Of a DNA stretch of 64,000 nt, positions 55,602 to 63,479 are shown piece by piece; position 1 is the first letter of the stretch; every line of letters starts with the position of its first letter. The notes below the pieces were generated by a model. The model did not search any database. It saw nothing but the letters and a program-made list of their open reading frames with translations, and was not told the DNA's origin. The DNA is from Mycolicibacterium peregrinum (lineage in GTDB: Bacteria > Actinomycetota > Actinomycetes > Mycobacteriales > Mycobacteriaceae). Position numbers and translations under genes: made by a program. The stretch is from assembly GCF_002102345.1 (NCBI RefSeq), contig NZ_LQPP01000049.1, positions 62,001 to 126,000 of the forward strand, given 5' to 3'.

Positions 55602-56165
55602 GTGAGACGGCTTCGGATCAAGGTCCTCATCGCAGCCGGGGTCGCGGCGGCGATCGCGAGCCATCTGGCCGGGGTCGGTGCGGCATGGACCCTGGTCATC
55701 GGGGTCCTGGTGCCGCTGACCTTGGCCGCCACGCCACGGTTCGTGGTGGGCGCCTTCCACGGTGCGCGCACACCCAGCGCCTGGGAACAGACCGCCACCC
55801 AGATGACGGGACTGGAGTTCGAGGACCGCGTGGCCCAGTTGGCCCGCAGTTGTGGGTTACCGGTGATCATGACCCCACTCACCGGCGACTGGGGGGTGGA
55901 TCTGATCGTCGGTCGCCGGCCGAATCGGATCGCCGTGCAATGCAAACACCTGTCACGCCCGGTGGGAGCCGGCGCCGTACAGGAGGTCGTCGCGGGCGCT
56001 CCGATGCAGGATTGCTCCAGGACCATGGTGGTCACCAACAACGAATTCACCCCGGCCGCACGCAAACTCGCCGAACTGCACGGGTGCGAGTTGGTGGGTG
56101 GGGCCGATCTGCCCAGACTCAAGTCGATCCTGCGTCGCGCGGCGTCGGCGGAAAGTGCGCCCTAG
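55602..56165 (+). CDS. Membrane-anchored Mrr-like restriction endonuclease-fold protein
   Basis: A 187-residue protein with two N-terminal hydrophobic stretches (about 7-23 and 27-45) and a PD-(D/E)xK nuclease domain of the Mrr/RE-IV kind. LEFEDRVAQLARSCGLPV (about 76) is followed by the catalytic GDWGVDLIV (Asp, about 103) and IAVQCKHL (Q-x-K, about 117), then AGAVQEVVAGA. The anchor would hold the nuclease at the membrane. The start is uncertain: GTG 55602, GTG 55581 and TTG 55572 are possible. A convergent overlap of four bases with lat is present. Confidence 0.82.
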   Translation: MRRLRIKVLIAAGVAAAIASHLAGVGAAWTLVIGVLVPLTLAATPRFVVGAFHGARTPSAWEQTATQMTGLEFEDRVAQLARSCGLPVIMTPLTGDWGVDLIVGRRPNRIAVQCKHLSRPVGAGAVQEVVAGAPMQDCSRTMVVTNNEFTPAARKLAELHGCELVGGADLPRLKSILRRAASAESAP

Positions 56166-57496
56166 CCCGCGAGTGGTGATCGCAGCGCAGCCCGCACCGC
56201 GTCGAGGCACGCGTCGATTTCGGTACGCGTGACGGTCAGCGCCGGCCGGAAGCGTACCGAGTCGGTGCCGCTCGGCAGCATGATGACGTGACTGTCCCAC
56301 AACCGGTGAACCAGTTCGTCGCGGGCGGTGGCCGAGGGCAGGCTGAAGGCGCACATCAGACCACGCCCTCGCGGATCGAGCACGGTATCGGCGAAATCCA
56401 CTGCCAATTCTCGCAATCGGCCGAGAAGGTAGTCGCCGATCAGCGCGGCGTTGCGCAACAGTCCGTCGGACTCGATGACCTCCAGGATGCGGCGCGACCG
56501 CACCATGTCGACCAGGTTGCCACCCCAGGTGGAGTTGATTCGCGAGCTGACAGTGAACACGTTGTCGACGACCTCGTCGACCCGTCGGCCGGCCATCACG
56601 CCACAGACCTGGGTTTTCTTCCCGAACGCGACAACATCCGGCGCGACCCCCAACTGCTGGTAGGCCCAGGCGGTTCCGGTGATACCACACCCGGTCTGCA
56701 CCTCGTCGAAGACCAGTAGGGCGTCGAATTCGTCGCACAGCTCACGCATCGCGGCGAAGAACTGCGGCCGCATGTGCCGGTCACCACCCTCACCCTGGAT
56801 CGGCTCGGCGATGAAGCAGGCGATGTCGTTGGGGTCGGCCTCGAACGCGGCCCTTGCCTGCCGTAGCGAATCAGCTTCGACCGCAGCAATATCCGCCCCT
56901 GGCCGCAGGTAGGGGGCGTCGATGCGGGGCCAGTCGAACTTGGGGAAGCGGGCCACCTTGACCGGGTCGGTGTTGGTCAGTGACATCGTGTATCCGCTGC
57001 GACCGTGGAATGCTCCGCGCAGATGCAACACCTTGGTACCGAGGGCAGGGTCGATCCCGCGGGCCTCGTTGTGGCGGCTCTTCCAGTCGAACGCCACCTT
57101 GAGGGCATTCTCGACCGCCAGGGCTCCGCCGTCGACGAAGAACAGATGCGGCAGGTCCGGGTCGCCGAGTACCCGACGGAAGGCATCGACGAATCGGGCC
57201 AACGGCACGCTGTAGATGTCGGAATTGCTGGGCTTGTTCACCGCAGCCCGGGCCAGCTCGGCCCGGAAATGTTCATCGTCGGCCAGCGCCGGATGGTTCA
57301 TCCCGAGCGCGGACGAGGCGAAGAAGGTGAACATGTCCAGGAACTGGTCGCCGGTACGCGCATCCACCAGGTAGGAGCCCCGGGAGCGGTCGAGGTCGAG
57401 GACGAAATCGAAGCCGTCGGTCAGGATGCTGCGCGCCAGGACGGCTCGTACCCGGTCAGGCGTTACCTGCGGCGTAGGTGTCAACACTGCAGTCAT
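56162..57496 (-). CDS. lat: L-lysine 6-aminotransferase
   Basis: PLP-dependent enzyme moving the epsilon-amino group of lysine to 2-oxoglutarate, giving piperideine-6-carboxylate. The 444-residue class III aminotransferase resembles Rv3290c. GSYLVDARTGDQFLDMF (about 40) and FVDGGALAVENALKVAFDWK (about 123) come first, FIAEPIQGEGGDRHMRPQFF near 235, LLVFDEVQTGCGITG near 262, and the PLP Lys in VVAFGKKTQVCGV (about 290). It lies directly downstream of lrpA, with a palindrome between them. Confidence 0.95.
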   Translation of the reverse strand: MTAVLTPTPQVTPDRVRAVLARSILTDGFDFVLDLDRSRGSYLVDARTGDQFLDMFTFFASSALGMNHPALADDEHFRAELARAAVNKPSNSDIYSVPLARFVDAFRRVLGDPDLPHLFFVDGGALAVENALKVAFDWKSRHNEARGIDPALGTKVLHLRGAFHGRSGYTMSLTNTDPVKVARFPKFDWPRIDAPYLRPGADIAAVEADSLRQARAAFEADPNDIACFIAEPIQGEGGDRHMRPQFFAAMRELCDEFDALLVFDEVQTGCGITGTAWAYQQLGVAPDVVAFGKKTQVCGVMAGRRVDEVVDNVFTVSSRINSTWGGNLVDMVRSRRILEVIESDGLLRNAALIGDYLLGRLRELAVDFADTVLDPRGRGLMCAFSLPSATARDELVHRLWDSHVIMLPSGTDSVRFRPALTVTRTEIDACLDAVRAALRSPLAG

Positions 57497-57530
57497 GACA
57501 CCATCTTAGCGGAATCTTTACGGTCAACAT

Positions 57531-57542
57531 CGGCTATAGCCG
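57531..57542. promoter_or_regulatory. Palindrome between lrpA and lat
   Basis: A perfect 12-bp palindrome CGGCTATAGCCG in the 52-base lrpA-lat gap, flanked by TTACGG and GTAAC, so partial dyad symmetry extends further. LrpA is known to control lat in M. tuberculosis, so this is a plausible LrpA site; unproven here. Confidence 0.45.
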
Positions 57543-57548
57543 TAACAG

Positions 57549-58013
57549 TTATGGAACGCAGTCTCTTCCACTGTAAAATGTCTGCAAGATGATGGTGCTG
57601 CGCGTGCGGACGTTGGCTGCGGTCCGGATTCGCTGCAGCAGGTCCTCCAACGCCCGGGCCGAGGCGACGCGAACCAGTAGGACGTAACTCTCGTCACCGG
57701 CCACCGAGTGGCACGATTCGATTTCGGGGATGTGCTGCAACCGGGCGGGTGCATCATCGGGTTGAGACGGATCGAGAGGAGTGATGGCGACGAACGCCGA
57801 GAGCATGTTGCCCAGCGCCTCGGGGTTGAGCCGTGCCGCGTATCCGGTCACCACGCCCCGCGACTCCAACCGGCGCACCCGCGCCTGTACCGCCGAGACC
57901 GACAGTCCGGCCGCTGCGGCCAGCTGCGCCAGTGTGGCCCTGCCGTCAGCCACCAGCGCGCGGACGAGAGTCCGGTCGGTGTCGTCCAGCACGTGCTCGT
58001 CGGCTTCACCCAT
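57549..58013 (-). CDS. lrpA: Lrp/AsnC family regulator LrpA
   Basis: A 154-residue feast/famine regulator. The N-terminal HTH (residues 8-60) includes LVADGRATLAQLAAAAGLSVSAVQARVRRLE and the C-terminal RAM domain (about 75-145) contains IEIESCHSVAGDESYVLLVRV-like strands. It corresponds to Rv3291c, which responds to amino acids and regulates lat. ATG 58013 is chosen; the extension to 58166 would run into pcd. It lies divergent from pcd, 41 bases away, and upstream of lat. Confidence 0.93.
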   Translation of the reverse strand: MGEADEHVLDDTDRTLVRALVADGRATLAQLAAAAGLSVSAVQARVRRLESRGVVTGYAARLNPEALGNMLSAFVAITPLDPSQPDDAPARLQHIPEIESCHSVAGDESYVLLVRVASARALEDLLQRIRTAANVRTRSTIILQTFYSGRDCVP

Positions 58014-58054
58014 GGTCGGAACTGTAACGCCGCCACCAACCAGAAAGGCAGACG

Positions 58055-59605
58055 ATGACCACCACCGAACGGACCGGCCTCCCCACCGCGGAGGAACTGC
58101 GGAGGCGGGTACGGCAGGCCCTGAACACCATTGGCGCCGGCGTCGAACTCGGTGAACCGACCGCACCGGGTCCTGGCCTGCACGCCAGCACCCCGATCAG
58201 CGGCGACGTACTGTTCACGCTGCCAGAGGACAGTCCTGATGAGGTCGATGCCGCGATCGCCACTGCGGCACAGGCCTTCTCGACGTGGCGCACCACCCCG
58301 GCACCGGTGCGCGGCGCGCTGGTGGCGCGTCTGGGTGAGCTGCTCGTCGAGCACAAGGCAGATCTGGCGACACTGGTGACAGTGGAGGCGGGCAAGATCA
58401 CCTCAGAGGCGCTGGGCGAGGTGCAGGAGATGATCGACGTCTGCCAGTTCGCGGTCGGGTTGTCGCGCCAGTTATACGGCCGCACCATCGCTTCCGAACG
58501 CCCCGGCCACCGGCTGATGGAGACGTGGCACCCGCTGGGTGTCGTCGGCGTGATCACCGCGTTCAACTTTCCGGTTGCGGTGTGGGCGTGGAACACCGCG
58601 ATCGCCCTGGTGTGCGGCGACACCGTGGTGTGGAAACCCTCTGAGCTGACTCCACTGACCGCGATCGCCTGTCAGGCGCTGATCGAACGCGCCGCGACCG
58701 ACGTCGGCGCGCCGACCGAGGTGAGCCGGCTGATCCTCGGCGGGCGTGAGTTGGGTGAGCGACTGGTCGACGATCCGCGGGTGGCGCTGCTCAGTGCGAC
58801 CGGTTCGGTCCGGATGGGTCAGCAGGTGGGCCCGCGGGTGGCCGCCCGGTTCGGCAAGGTGCTGCTCGAGTTGGGTGGCAACAATGCCGCGATCGTGACG
58901 CCCTCTGCCGATCTGGATCTCGCGGTACGCGCCATCGTGTTCTCGGCCGCGGGGACCGCAGGACAGCGCTGCACCACTCTGCGCCGGCTGATCGTCCATT
59001 CGTCCGTCGCCGACGACCTGGTGTCCCGGATCGTCTCGGCCTACCAGAGCCTGCCCGTCGGTGATCCGAGCGTGGAGGGCACCCTGGTCGGCCCGCTCAT
59101 CCACACTCGCGCCTACCGCGACATGGTCGGGGCATTGGAGCAGGCCAGTGCCGACGGCGGCGAGGTATTCGGCGGTGAGCGTCACGACCTGGGTGACGAG
59201 GGCGCGTTCTACGTGGCCCCCGCGGTGGTCCGGATGCCGGCGCAATCCGCGGTGGTGCACACCGAGACATTCGCGCCGATTCTCTACGTCCTGGCCTACG
59301 ACGATATCGATGACGCGATCGCCCTGAACAATGCGGTACCGCAAGGGCTTTCCTCTGCCATCTTCACCACCGATGTGCGCGAGGCCGAGCGGTTCATGGC
59401 TGCCGACGGATCCGACTGCGGTATCGCCAATGTCAACATCGGGACCTCGGGCGCCGAGATCGGCGGGGCATTCGGCGGCGAGAAGCACACCGGCGGTGGC
59501 CGGGAGTCGGGCTCAGACGCCTGGAAGGCGTACATGCGTCGCGCGACCAACACGGTCAACTACTCCTCCGAGCTGCCGCTGGCCCAGGGCGTGCACTTCG
59601 GCTAG
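58055..59605 (+). CDS. pcd: Piperideine-6-carboxylate dehydrogenase (aldehyde dehydrogenase)
   Basis: A 516-residue NAD(P)-dependent aldehyde dehydrogenase oxidising the product of Lat to alpha-aminoadipate. GVVGVITAFNFPVAVWAWN (about 160) is the cofactor/oxyanion region, LLELGGNNAAIV (about 270) holds the general-base Glu, SAAGTAGQRCTTLRRL (about 305) the nucleophilic Cys. TETFAPILYVLAYDDIDDAI (about 404) and FGGEKHTGGGRESGSDAW (about 470) are late motifs. It corresponds to Rv3293; divergent from lrpA. ATG 58055 follows AAAGGCAG. Confidence 0.94.
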   Translation: MTTTERTGLPTAEELRRRVRQALNTIGAGVELGEPTAPGPGLHASTPISGDVLFTLPEDSPDEVDAAIATAAQAFSTWRTTPAPVRGALVARLGELLVEHKADLATLVTVEAGKITSEALGEVQEMIDVCQFAVGLSRQLYGRTIASERPGHRLMETWHPLGVVGVITAFNFPVAVWAWNTAIALVCGDTVVWKPSELTPLTAIACQALIERAATDVGAPTEVSRLILGGRELGERLVDDPRVALLSATGSVRMGQQVGPRVAARFGKVLLELGGNNAAIVTPSADLDLAVRAIVFSAAGTAGQRCTTLRRLIVHSSVADDLVSRIVSAYQSLPVGDPSVEGTLVGPLIHTRAYRDMVGALEQASADGGEVFGGERHDLGDEGAFYVAPAVVRMPAQSAVVHTETFAPILYVLAYDDIDDAIALNNAVPQGLSSAIFTTDVREAERFMAADGSDCGIANVNIGTSGAEIGGAFGGEKHTGGGRESGSDAWKAYMRRATNTVNYSSELPLAQGVHFG

Positions 59606-59613
59606 TAGCCGGC

Positions 59614-59883
59614 TCAGCCTTCTTGTTCGCACTCGACATCGACGTACACGGTGGTGAACTGCAGCGCGGTGGTGCGCGTTGCGGGCACCCCGTGCACATC
59701 GGTCACCCGGCATTGCGACAGCGGAACTCCGTTGTCCCCGTTGATCTGAACGGTGTACCCGGCAGCCGTCAGGTCCCGCACCACGTCCGGTGCTCTGGTA
59801 CCGCCGGTGGGTGCTGCCGAGGCCGGGGCGGCAGCGCCCAGGAACCCCATTGCCACCGCCACGGCGCATATCGATCGGTTCAT
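59614..59883 (-). CDS. Small exported hypothetical protein
   Basis: An 89-residue secreted protein with a Sec signal peptide (MNRSICAVAVAMGFLGAAAPASA with probable cleavage after ASA). The mature part of about 65 residues includes GYTVQINGDNGVPLSQCRVTDVHG and DVECEQEG with two Cys that could form a disulfide. Similar short exported proteins are common in mycobacteria; I assign no function. ATG 59883 follows GGGAGGG. It ends eight bases before the pcd stop (convergent) and is not in an obvious operon. Confidence 0.8.
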   Translation of the reverse strand: MNRSICAVAVAMGFLGAAAPASAAPTGGTRAPDVVRDLTAAGYTVQINGDNGVPLSQCRVTDVHGVPATRTTALQFTTVYVDVECEQEG

Positions 59884-59944
59884 CTGGAGGCCCTCCCGCA
59901 TCCGTAGGTTTCACCTATCGATACGCAGTGTGGTTACACCCGGT

Positions 59945-60661
59945 TCAGGCCGGCCGCGCCGGCGGCCGCGGGGCCAATACCTCGATGCTTCCGTCACGTT
60001 CCCGGACATCGAAGTGCGGCAACGGCTTCGGGGCGATCGGAAGTTGATGTGTGAGCACCTGGCCGGCCGGCGAGAACGATGTCACATGGCACGGGCAACG
60101 CAGGCTGTCCGCAGCCCCGTCGAACCACAGCTTGCATCCCTGATGGGTGCAAGCCCCCGACACCGCGTCGACCTTGCCACCCGCCCGACGGACGAATCCC
60201 GACACGGTGCCGAGGTCGAACGGCAGCACCGAACCTTCTTCGAGATCGGCGCTTCTCGCCACCGGCAGCCACTGGCCGTCGTTGGGCACCAGGTCGCCAC
60301 CGCCGGCCTGCGCAGGTTCGGTGGGCTGCTCCCGGCCGGTGACCACGTGATCGATCGATACGGCGGCGACGGCGGCGGTCGCCGCCGCGGCGGTGCCCAC
60401 GATGACCTGCCGGCGGGTGGCCGACGGCCCCTGCCTGGTAGGCGCCGGGTCGGCCGCTTCTCCGTCGGACACCTGTTGGGCGATACGGCTCTTGAGGTCA
60501 TCGACGAACTCCGGCCGAGGGTCGACCGGGTCGGGCCGTGCTGCCCGTAGTTCGATCGCCGCACGGATCTGTGCGGCGTCGAAGTCGTCGGCCGGGAAGG
60601 ATCCGGGTCTTCGCCCGGCGAGCAGATCGTCGACGTATTTGCGTACCCCGCGCCTGGTCAC
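59945..60661 (-). CDS. Membrane-anchored Rieske protein coupled to ECF sigma gene
   Basis: A 238-residue protein. Residues 1-70 are charged and helical (VRKYVDDLLAGRRPGSFPADDFD), a form met in ECF-linked proteins and possibly the anti-sigma-like part. A membrane or Tat-like segment follows (RRQVIVGTAAAATAAVAAVS, about 84-103). The C-terminal Rieske domain binds a [2Fe-2S] cluster through CTHQGC and CPCHVTSF (about 175 and 193). The gene overlaps the sigma factor stop by four bases (ATGA-type). I infer that the cluster senses redox or metal outside the membrane and signals to the sigma factor. Confidence 0.85.
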   Translation of the reverse strand: MTRRGVRKYVDDLLAGRRPGSFPADDFDAAQIRAAIELRAARPDPVDPRPEFVDDLKSRIAQQVSDGEAADPAPTRQGPSATRRQVIVGTAAAATAAVAAVSIDHVVTGREQPTEPAQAGGGDLVPNDGQWLPVARSADLEEGSVLPFDLGTVSGFVRRAGGKVDAVSGACTHQGCKLWFDGAADSLRCPCHVTSFSPAGQVLTHQLPIAPKPLPHFDVRERDGSIEVLAPRPPARPA

Positions 60662-61194
60662 CGTGACTCTCCCTCGTTGATCTGAGCGGCCAGTCGCAGT
60701 GCCCGGTGTTGCAGCACCTTGGCGTTGGCGACGCTGACCCCCATGTCATTCGCCGATTCCCGCACCGAACGGCCCTGTAGGAAACGCAGTTCGAGCACGC
60801 GGCGGTACTGCGGTGGCAGTTGGGCCAGGACCTTGGCGACACGTTGCGGCGCGGTGCTGTTCCCGCCGTCCGATTCAAACTCTGCCGCGGCCACGTCGTC
60901 CTCGATCATCGTGATCTCGCGTCCCATCGTCGCCCGCCAGTGCGCGGCCAGCACGGTGCGCGCGGTGGCCCGGAGATATGAGCGGACCTCGGCCACGCTC
61001 GCCGAGAGCCGCAGCGGCCGAAGCGCCGCCAAGAAGACCTCCGAGGTCAGGTCCTCGGCGTCGGCGCGGCTGCCCAACCGCGCGTAGAGCAATCGGTACA
61101 CCCACGTCACGTTGTCGTCGTACACGGCGTCCCAGCTCGGATAACACCCCTCCGGCACGATCCGCAGTTCCGGGCGCTCACGTCCGACAGGCAT
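60658..61194 (-). CDS. ECF (sigma-70 family) sigma factor
   Basis: A 178-residue group IV sigma factor. Region 2 is VYRLLYARLGSRADAEDLTSEVFLAAL (about 32-58), and region 4 has the HTH AQLPPQYRRVLELRFLQGRSVRESANDMGVSVANAKVLQHRAL (about 125-168). ATG 61194 is preceded by GAGGATG. It is cotranscribed with the Rieske protein and divergent from a cupredoxin/metallophosphoesterase operon. Matching GGGTTACAC elements in the shared promoter region suggest it reads both transcripts. Not related in context to the SigF system. Confidence 0.9.
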   Translation of the reverse strand: MPVGRERPELRIVPEGCYPSWDAVYDDNVTWVYRLLYARLGSRADAEDLTSEVFLAALRPLRLSASVAEVRSYLRATARTVLAAHWRATMGREITMIEDDVAAAEFESDGGNSTAPQRVAKVLAQLPPQYRRVLELRFLQGRSVRESANDMGVSVANAKVLQHRALRLAAQINEGESR

Positions 61195-61230
61195 CGAGCA
61201 TCCTCAGCACCGGCCACCCTCCTTTCACCA

Positions 61231-61257
61231 TGCGGGAACCCGGAGCAGGCTCCCGCA
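61231..61257 (-). other. Leader hairpin of ECF sigma gene
   Basis: TGCGGGAACC (61231-61240) and GGCTCCCGCA (61248-61257) pair at nine of ten positions around a 7-base loop, in the presumed 5' leader of the sigma gene, 37 bases before the start codon. Possible RNA-level control; otherwise chance. Confidence 0.4.
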
Positions 61258-61273
61258 CACCTAGATAGGGCGG

Positions 61274-61327
61274 CGGGTTACACGCGAACGGCGTCCGCAT
61301 CTGACCAGCATCCACCGGTGTAACCCG
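61274..61327. promoter_or_regulatory. Paired inverted ECF-type -35 elements
   Basis: CGGGTTACAC (61274-61283) on the plus strand and its perfect complement GTGTAACCCG (61318-61327). Each is oriented toward one gene: the first reads toward the cupredoxin gene, the second toward the sigma factor gene. Each lies about 60-130 bases upstream of a start codon. They can be read as -35 elements of facing, overlapping promoters or as an operator pair. -10 elements are not clear (a CATCTGA/GATGC stretch is shared). Confidence 0.5.
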
Positions 61328-61383
61328 GCGCGCTATCCCCTGATGACCGTTTCTGCGCCGCTCTCGACACAACGGAGGTTCCG

Positions 61384-61752
61384 ATGGCCCCACGATTCCC
61401 TGCCGCGGCGGCCGTTGCCGCCCTGGCAATAACGGCGTCCGCGTGCTCCGCTGCGCCGGCCGCGCCCGCCGCGCCGGCAAACACATCGTCGGCACCGGTC
61501 TCCGGCACCGCGGTGAGTATCGACAACTTCGCATTCACGCCCGCCACGCTGACGGTGCACCGGGGCGACACCGTGACGTGGACCAATCACGACGAGGAAC
61601 CGCACACCGTCGCGGCCGGCGACGGCTCGTTCCGCTCCCCCGGCATGGACTCCAACGCCACCTTCAGCTTCACCTTCACCAATCCGGGGAGCTACGACTA
61701 CATCTGCTCGATCCATCCGTCCATGCACGGCACCGTGGTGGTGACCTCGTGA
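61384..61752 (+). CDS. Cupredoxin lipoprotein
   Basis: A 122-residue secreted copper protein. The N-terminal signal (MAPRFPAAAAVAALAITASAC) ends with a lipobox, Cys21 being the lipidated residue. After an Ala/Pro linker, the plastocyanin-like domain runs from about residue 40: FAFTPATLTVHRGDTVTW then EEPHTVAAGDGSF, with copper ligands His (EPHTV), Cys, His and Met in CSIHPSMHGTV (about 107-117). It would shuttle electrons or bind copper at the outer membrane face. The next gene starts inside its stop (GTGA). ATG 61384 follows GGAGG. Confidence 0.92.
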   Translation: MAPRFPAAAAVAALAITASACSAAPAAPAAPANTSSAPVSGTAVSIDNFAFTPATLTVHRGDTVTWTNHDEEPHTVAAGDGSFRSPGMDSNATFSFTFTNPGSYDYICSIHPSMHGTVVVTS

Positions 61753-62666
61753 CCGACCCACACACCATGAGCCGTCGCCAACTCATCCGCCACGGCGCCT
61801 GGTTCGGCGCCGCGGTCGGGCTCGCGGTGGTCGGCGGTGAGGTGATCTCGCATGCCGCGGCCAAACCCACCGCAGTGGTGTCGGGGCCGACGCTGCGTTT
61901 CGCCCAGGTCTCCGACAGCCATATCGGGTTCAACGGATCCGCCAACACCGATGTGGCCGGGTCCTTCGGCCGGGCCGTCGATCAGATCAATTCGCTGGGC
62001 TACACCCCGGATTTCGTCATCCACACCGGTGATCTCACGCACCTGTCCACGCCTGCACAATTCGATCAGGTCAAGCAGATGATGGGCGACCTCAAGACAC
62101 CGCACGTGTTCACCGTGCCCGGCGAACACGATTCGGTCGACGACGCCGGCCAGAAGTACCGGTCGGTGTTCGGAGCGGGCACCCGCGGCGACGGGTGGTA
62201 CAGCGTCGATATCGCCGGGGTACACGTCATCGGGCTGGTCAACACGTTGAACCTGAAGAAGCTGGGGCACCTCGGCGTCGATCAACTGGACTTCATCGAG
62301 AAGGACGTCGCCCCGTTGTCCTCGGACACTCCGATCGTGGTGTTCAGCCACATTCCGTTGTTCGCGATGTACCCGGACTGGGGCTGGGGCACCGACGATG
62401 CCACTCAGGCGTTGAGCTACCTGCGCCGGTTCGCCTCGGTCACCTGTCTCAACGGACATGTGCACCAACTGTTCTCGAAGACCGAGGGCAACGTGACGTT
62501 CTACAGCGGTACCACCACCGCCTATCCCCTACCGCATCCCGGCGACGGTCCGGCACCCAAACCGCTGACCCTCCCGGCCGGTCGCCTGCACGACGCCCTG
62601 GGAATCCGGGAAGTCAGCTACACCAAGGGCACCACGGCACTGGCGCTCAAGGAGGACCGGCTGTAA
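61749..62666 (+). CDS. Tat-exported metallophosphoesterase
   Basis: A 305-residue binuclear metallophosphoesterase. A twin-arginine signal precedes it: MSRRQLIRHGAWFGAAVGLAVVGG (about 7-30). Catalytic metal motifs are VSDSHIGF (about 56), HTGDLTHL (about 93), VPGEHDSV (GNHD becomes GEHD, about 125), VFSHIPLF (about 200) and NGHVHQLF (about 235). Substrate unknown; exported folded and probably periplasmic. It is coupled to the cupredoxin gene by a 4-base overlap, and divergent from the ECF sigma/Rieske pair, with which it shares the promoter region. Confidence 0.9.
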   Translation: MTDPHTMSRRQLIRHGAWFGAAVGLAVVGGEVISHAAAKPTAVVSGPTLRFAQVSDSHIGFNGSANTDVAGSFGRAVDQINSLGYTPDFVIHTGDLTHLSTPAQFDQVKQMMGDLKTPHVFTVPGEHDSVDDAGQKYRSVFGAGTRGDGWYSVDIAGVHVIGLVNTLNLKKLGHLGVDQLDFIEKDVAPLSSDTPIVVFSHIPLFAMYPDWGWGTDDATQALSYLRRFASVTCLNGHVHQLFSKTEGNVTFYSGTTTAYPLPHPGDGPAPKPLTLPAGRLHDALGIREVSYTKGTTALALKEDRL

Positions 62667-62675
62667 GCAGGAGGC

Positions 62676-63479
62676 ATGCAGATTGAGAACTCGGTTGCGG
62701 TCATCACCGGCGCCGGATCCGGCATCGGCCGGGCGCTGGCTGAATCTTTCGCGGCGGAAGGCGCCCGCGTGGTCGCCGCAGACCTCGACGCGGAGTCGGC
62801 CGAACAGACCGCCGCTCAGATCCGTTCCGGCGGAGGGCAGGCGCTGGGCGTCCGGGCCGACGCCGGTGTCACCGCCGACATCGAGGCGCTGACCGCCACC
62901 GAGTTCGGCCCGGTCGACATCTACGTCGCCAACGCCGGAGTCATCGGCGCACCGGGTCTCGGCACCGAGGAGGACTGGGATTCGATCCTGGACGTCAACC
63001 TGCGCTCCCACGTCCGGGCGGCGCAAGTGCTTGTCCCGCAGTGGTTGTCGCGTGGCGGTGGTTACTTCGTGTCGGTCGCCTCGGCGGCAGGCCTGTTGTC
63101 CCAGATCGGTGCGGCCGGATATGCCGTCACCAAACACGCGGCGGTCGGATTCGCCGAATGGCTGGCCATCACGTACGGCGATGACGGCGTCGGGGTCAGC
63201 TGCGTGTGCCCGTTGGGGGTGAACACCCCGCTGCTCGACGCGGTACGTGCTTCGGCAGATCCGGATTCGGCGGCCGGTGCGGCGTCGATTGTGCAGTCCG
63301 GTGAGGTCATCAGTGCAGAACAGGTGGCCACCGCAACGGTCGAGGCCGTGCAGTCGGGCCGGTTTCTCGTGCTCCCGCACCCGCAGGTGCTCGACATGTA
63401 CCGGCACAAGGGGTCCGATTACGACCGGTGGATCGCCGGGATGCGCCGATACCAGCGCTCACTGCGCTCCGGCCGATGA
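62676..63479 (+). CDS. SDR family oxidoreductase
   Basis: A 267-residue classical short-chain dehydrogenase. The cofactor motif is VAVITGAGSGIGRALAESFA (about 7), followed by VVAADLDAESA, which suggests NAD. NAGVIGAPG (about 88), the catalytic SVASAAGLLSQ and YAVTKHAAVGF (about 132-155, Y-x3-K intact). An SDR with an unusually long C-terminal segment ending YDRWIAGMRRYQ. Substrate unknown. ATG 62676 follows CAGGAGG, ten bases after the metallophosphoesterase stop, so it may be the third gene of that operon. Convergent overlap of 21 bases with the next gene. Confidence 0.92.
   Translation: MQIENSVAVITGAGSGIGRALAESFAAEGARVVAADLDAESAEQTAAQIRSGGGQALGVRADAGVTADIEALTATEFGPVDIYVANAGVIGAPGLGTEEDWDSILDVNLRSHVRAAQVLVPQWLSRGGGYFVSVASAAGLLSQIGAAGYAVTKHAAVGFAEWLAITYGDDGVGVSCVCPLGVNTPLLDAVRASADPDSAAGAASIVQSGEVISAEQVATATVEAVQSGRFLVLPHPQVLDMYRHKGSDYDRWIAGMRRYQRSLRSGR

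Noticed and set aside
59932..59940. GGTTACACC as a third copy of the ECF-type -35 element
   Set aside because: It points into the 3' end of the Rieske gene on the wrong strand, with no start nearby.
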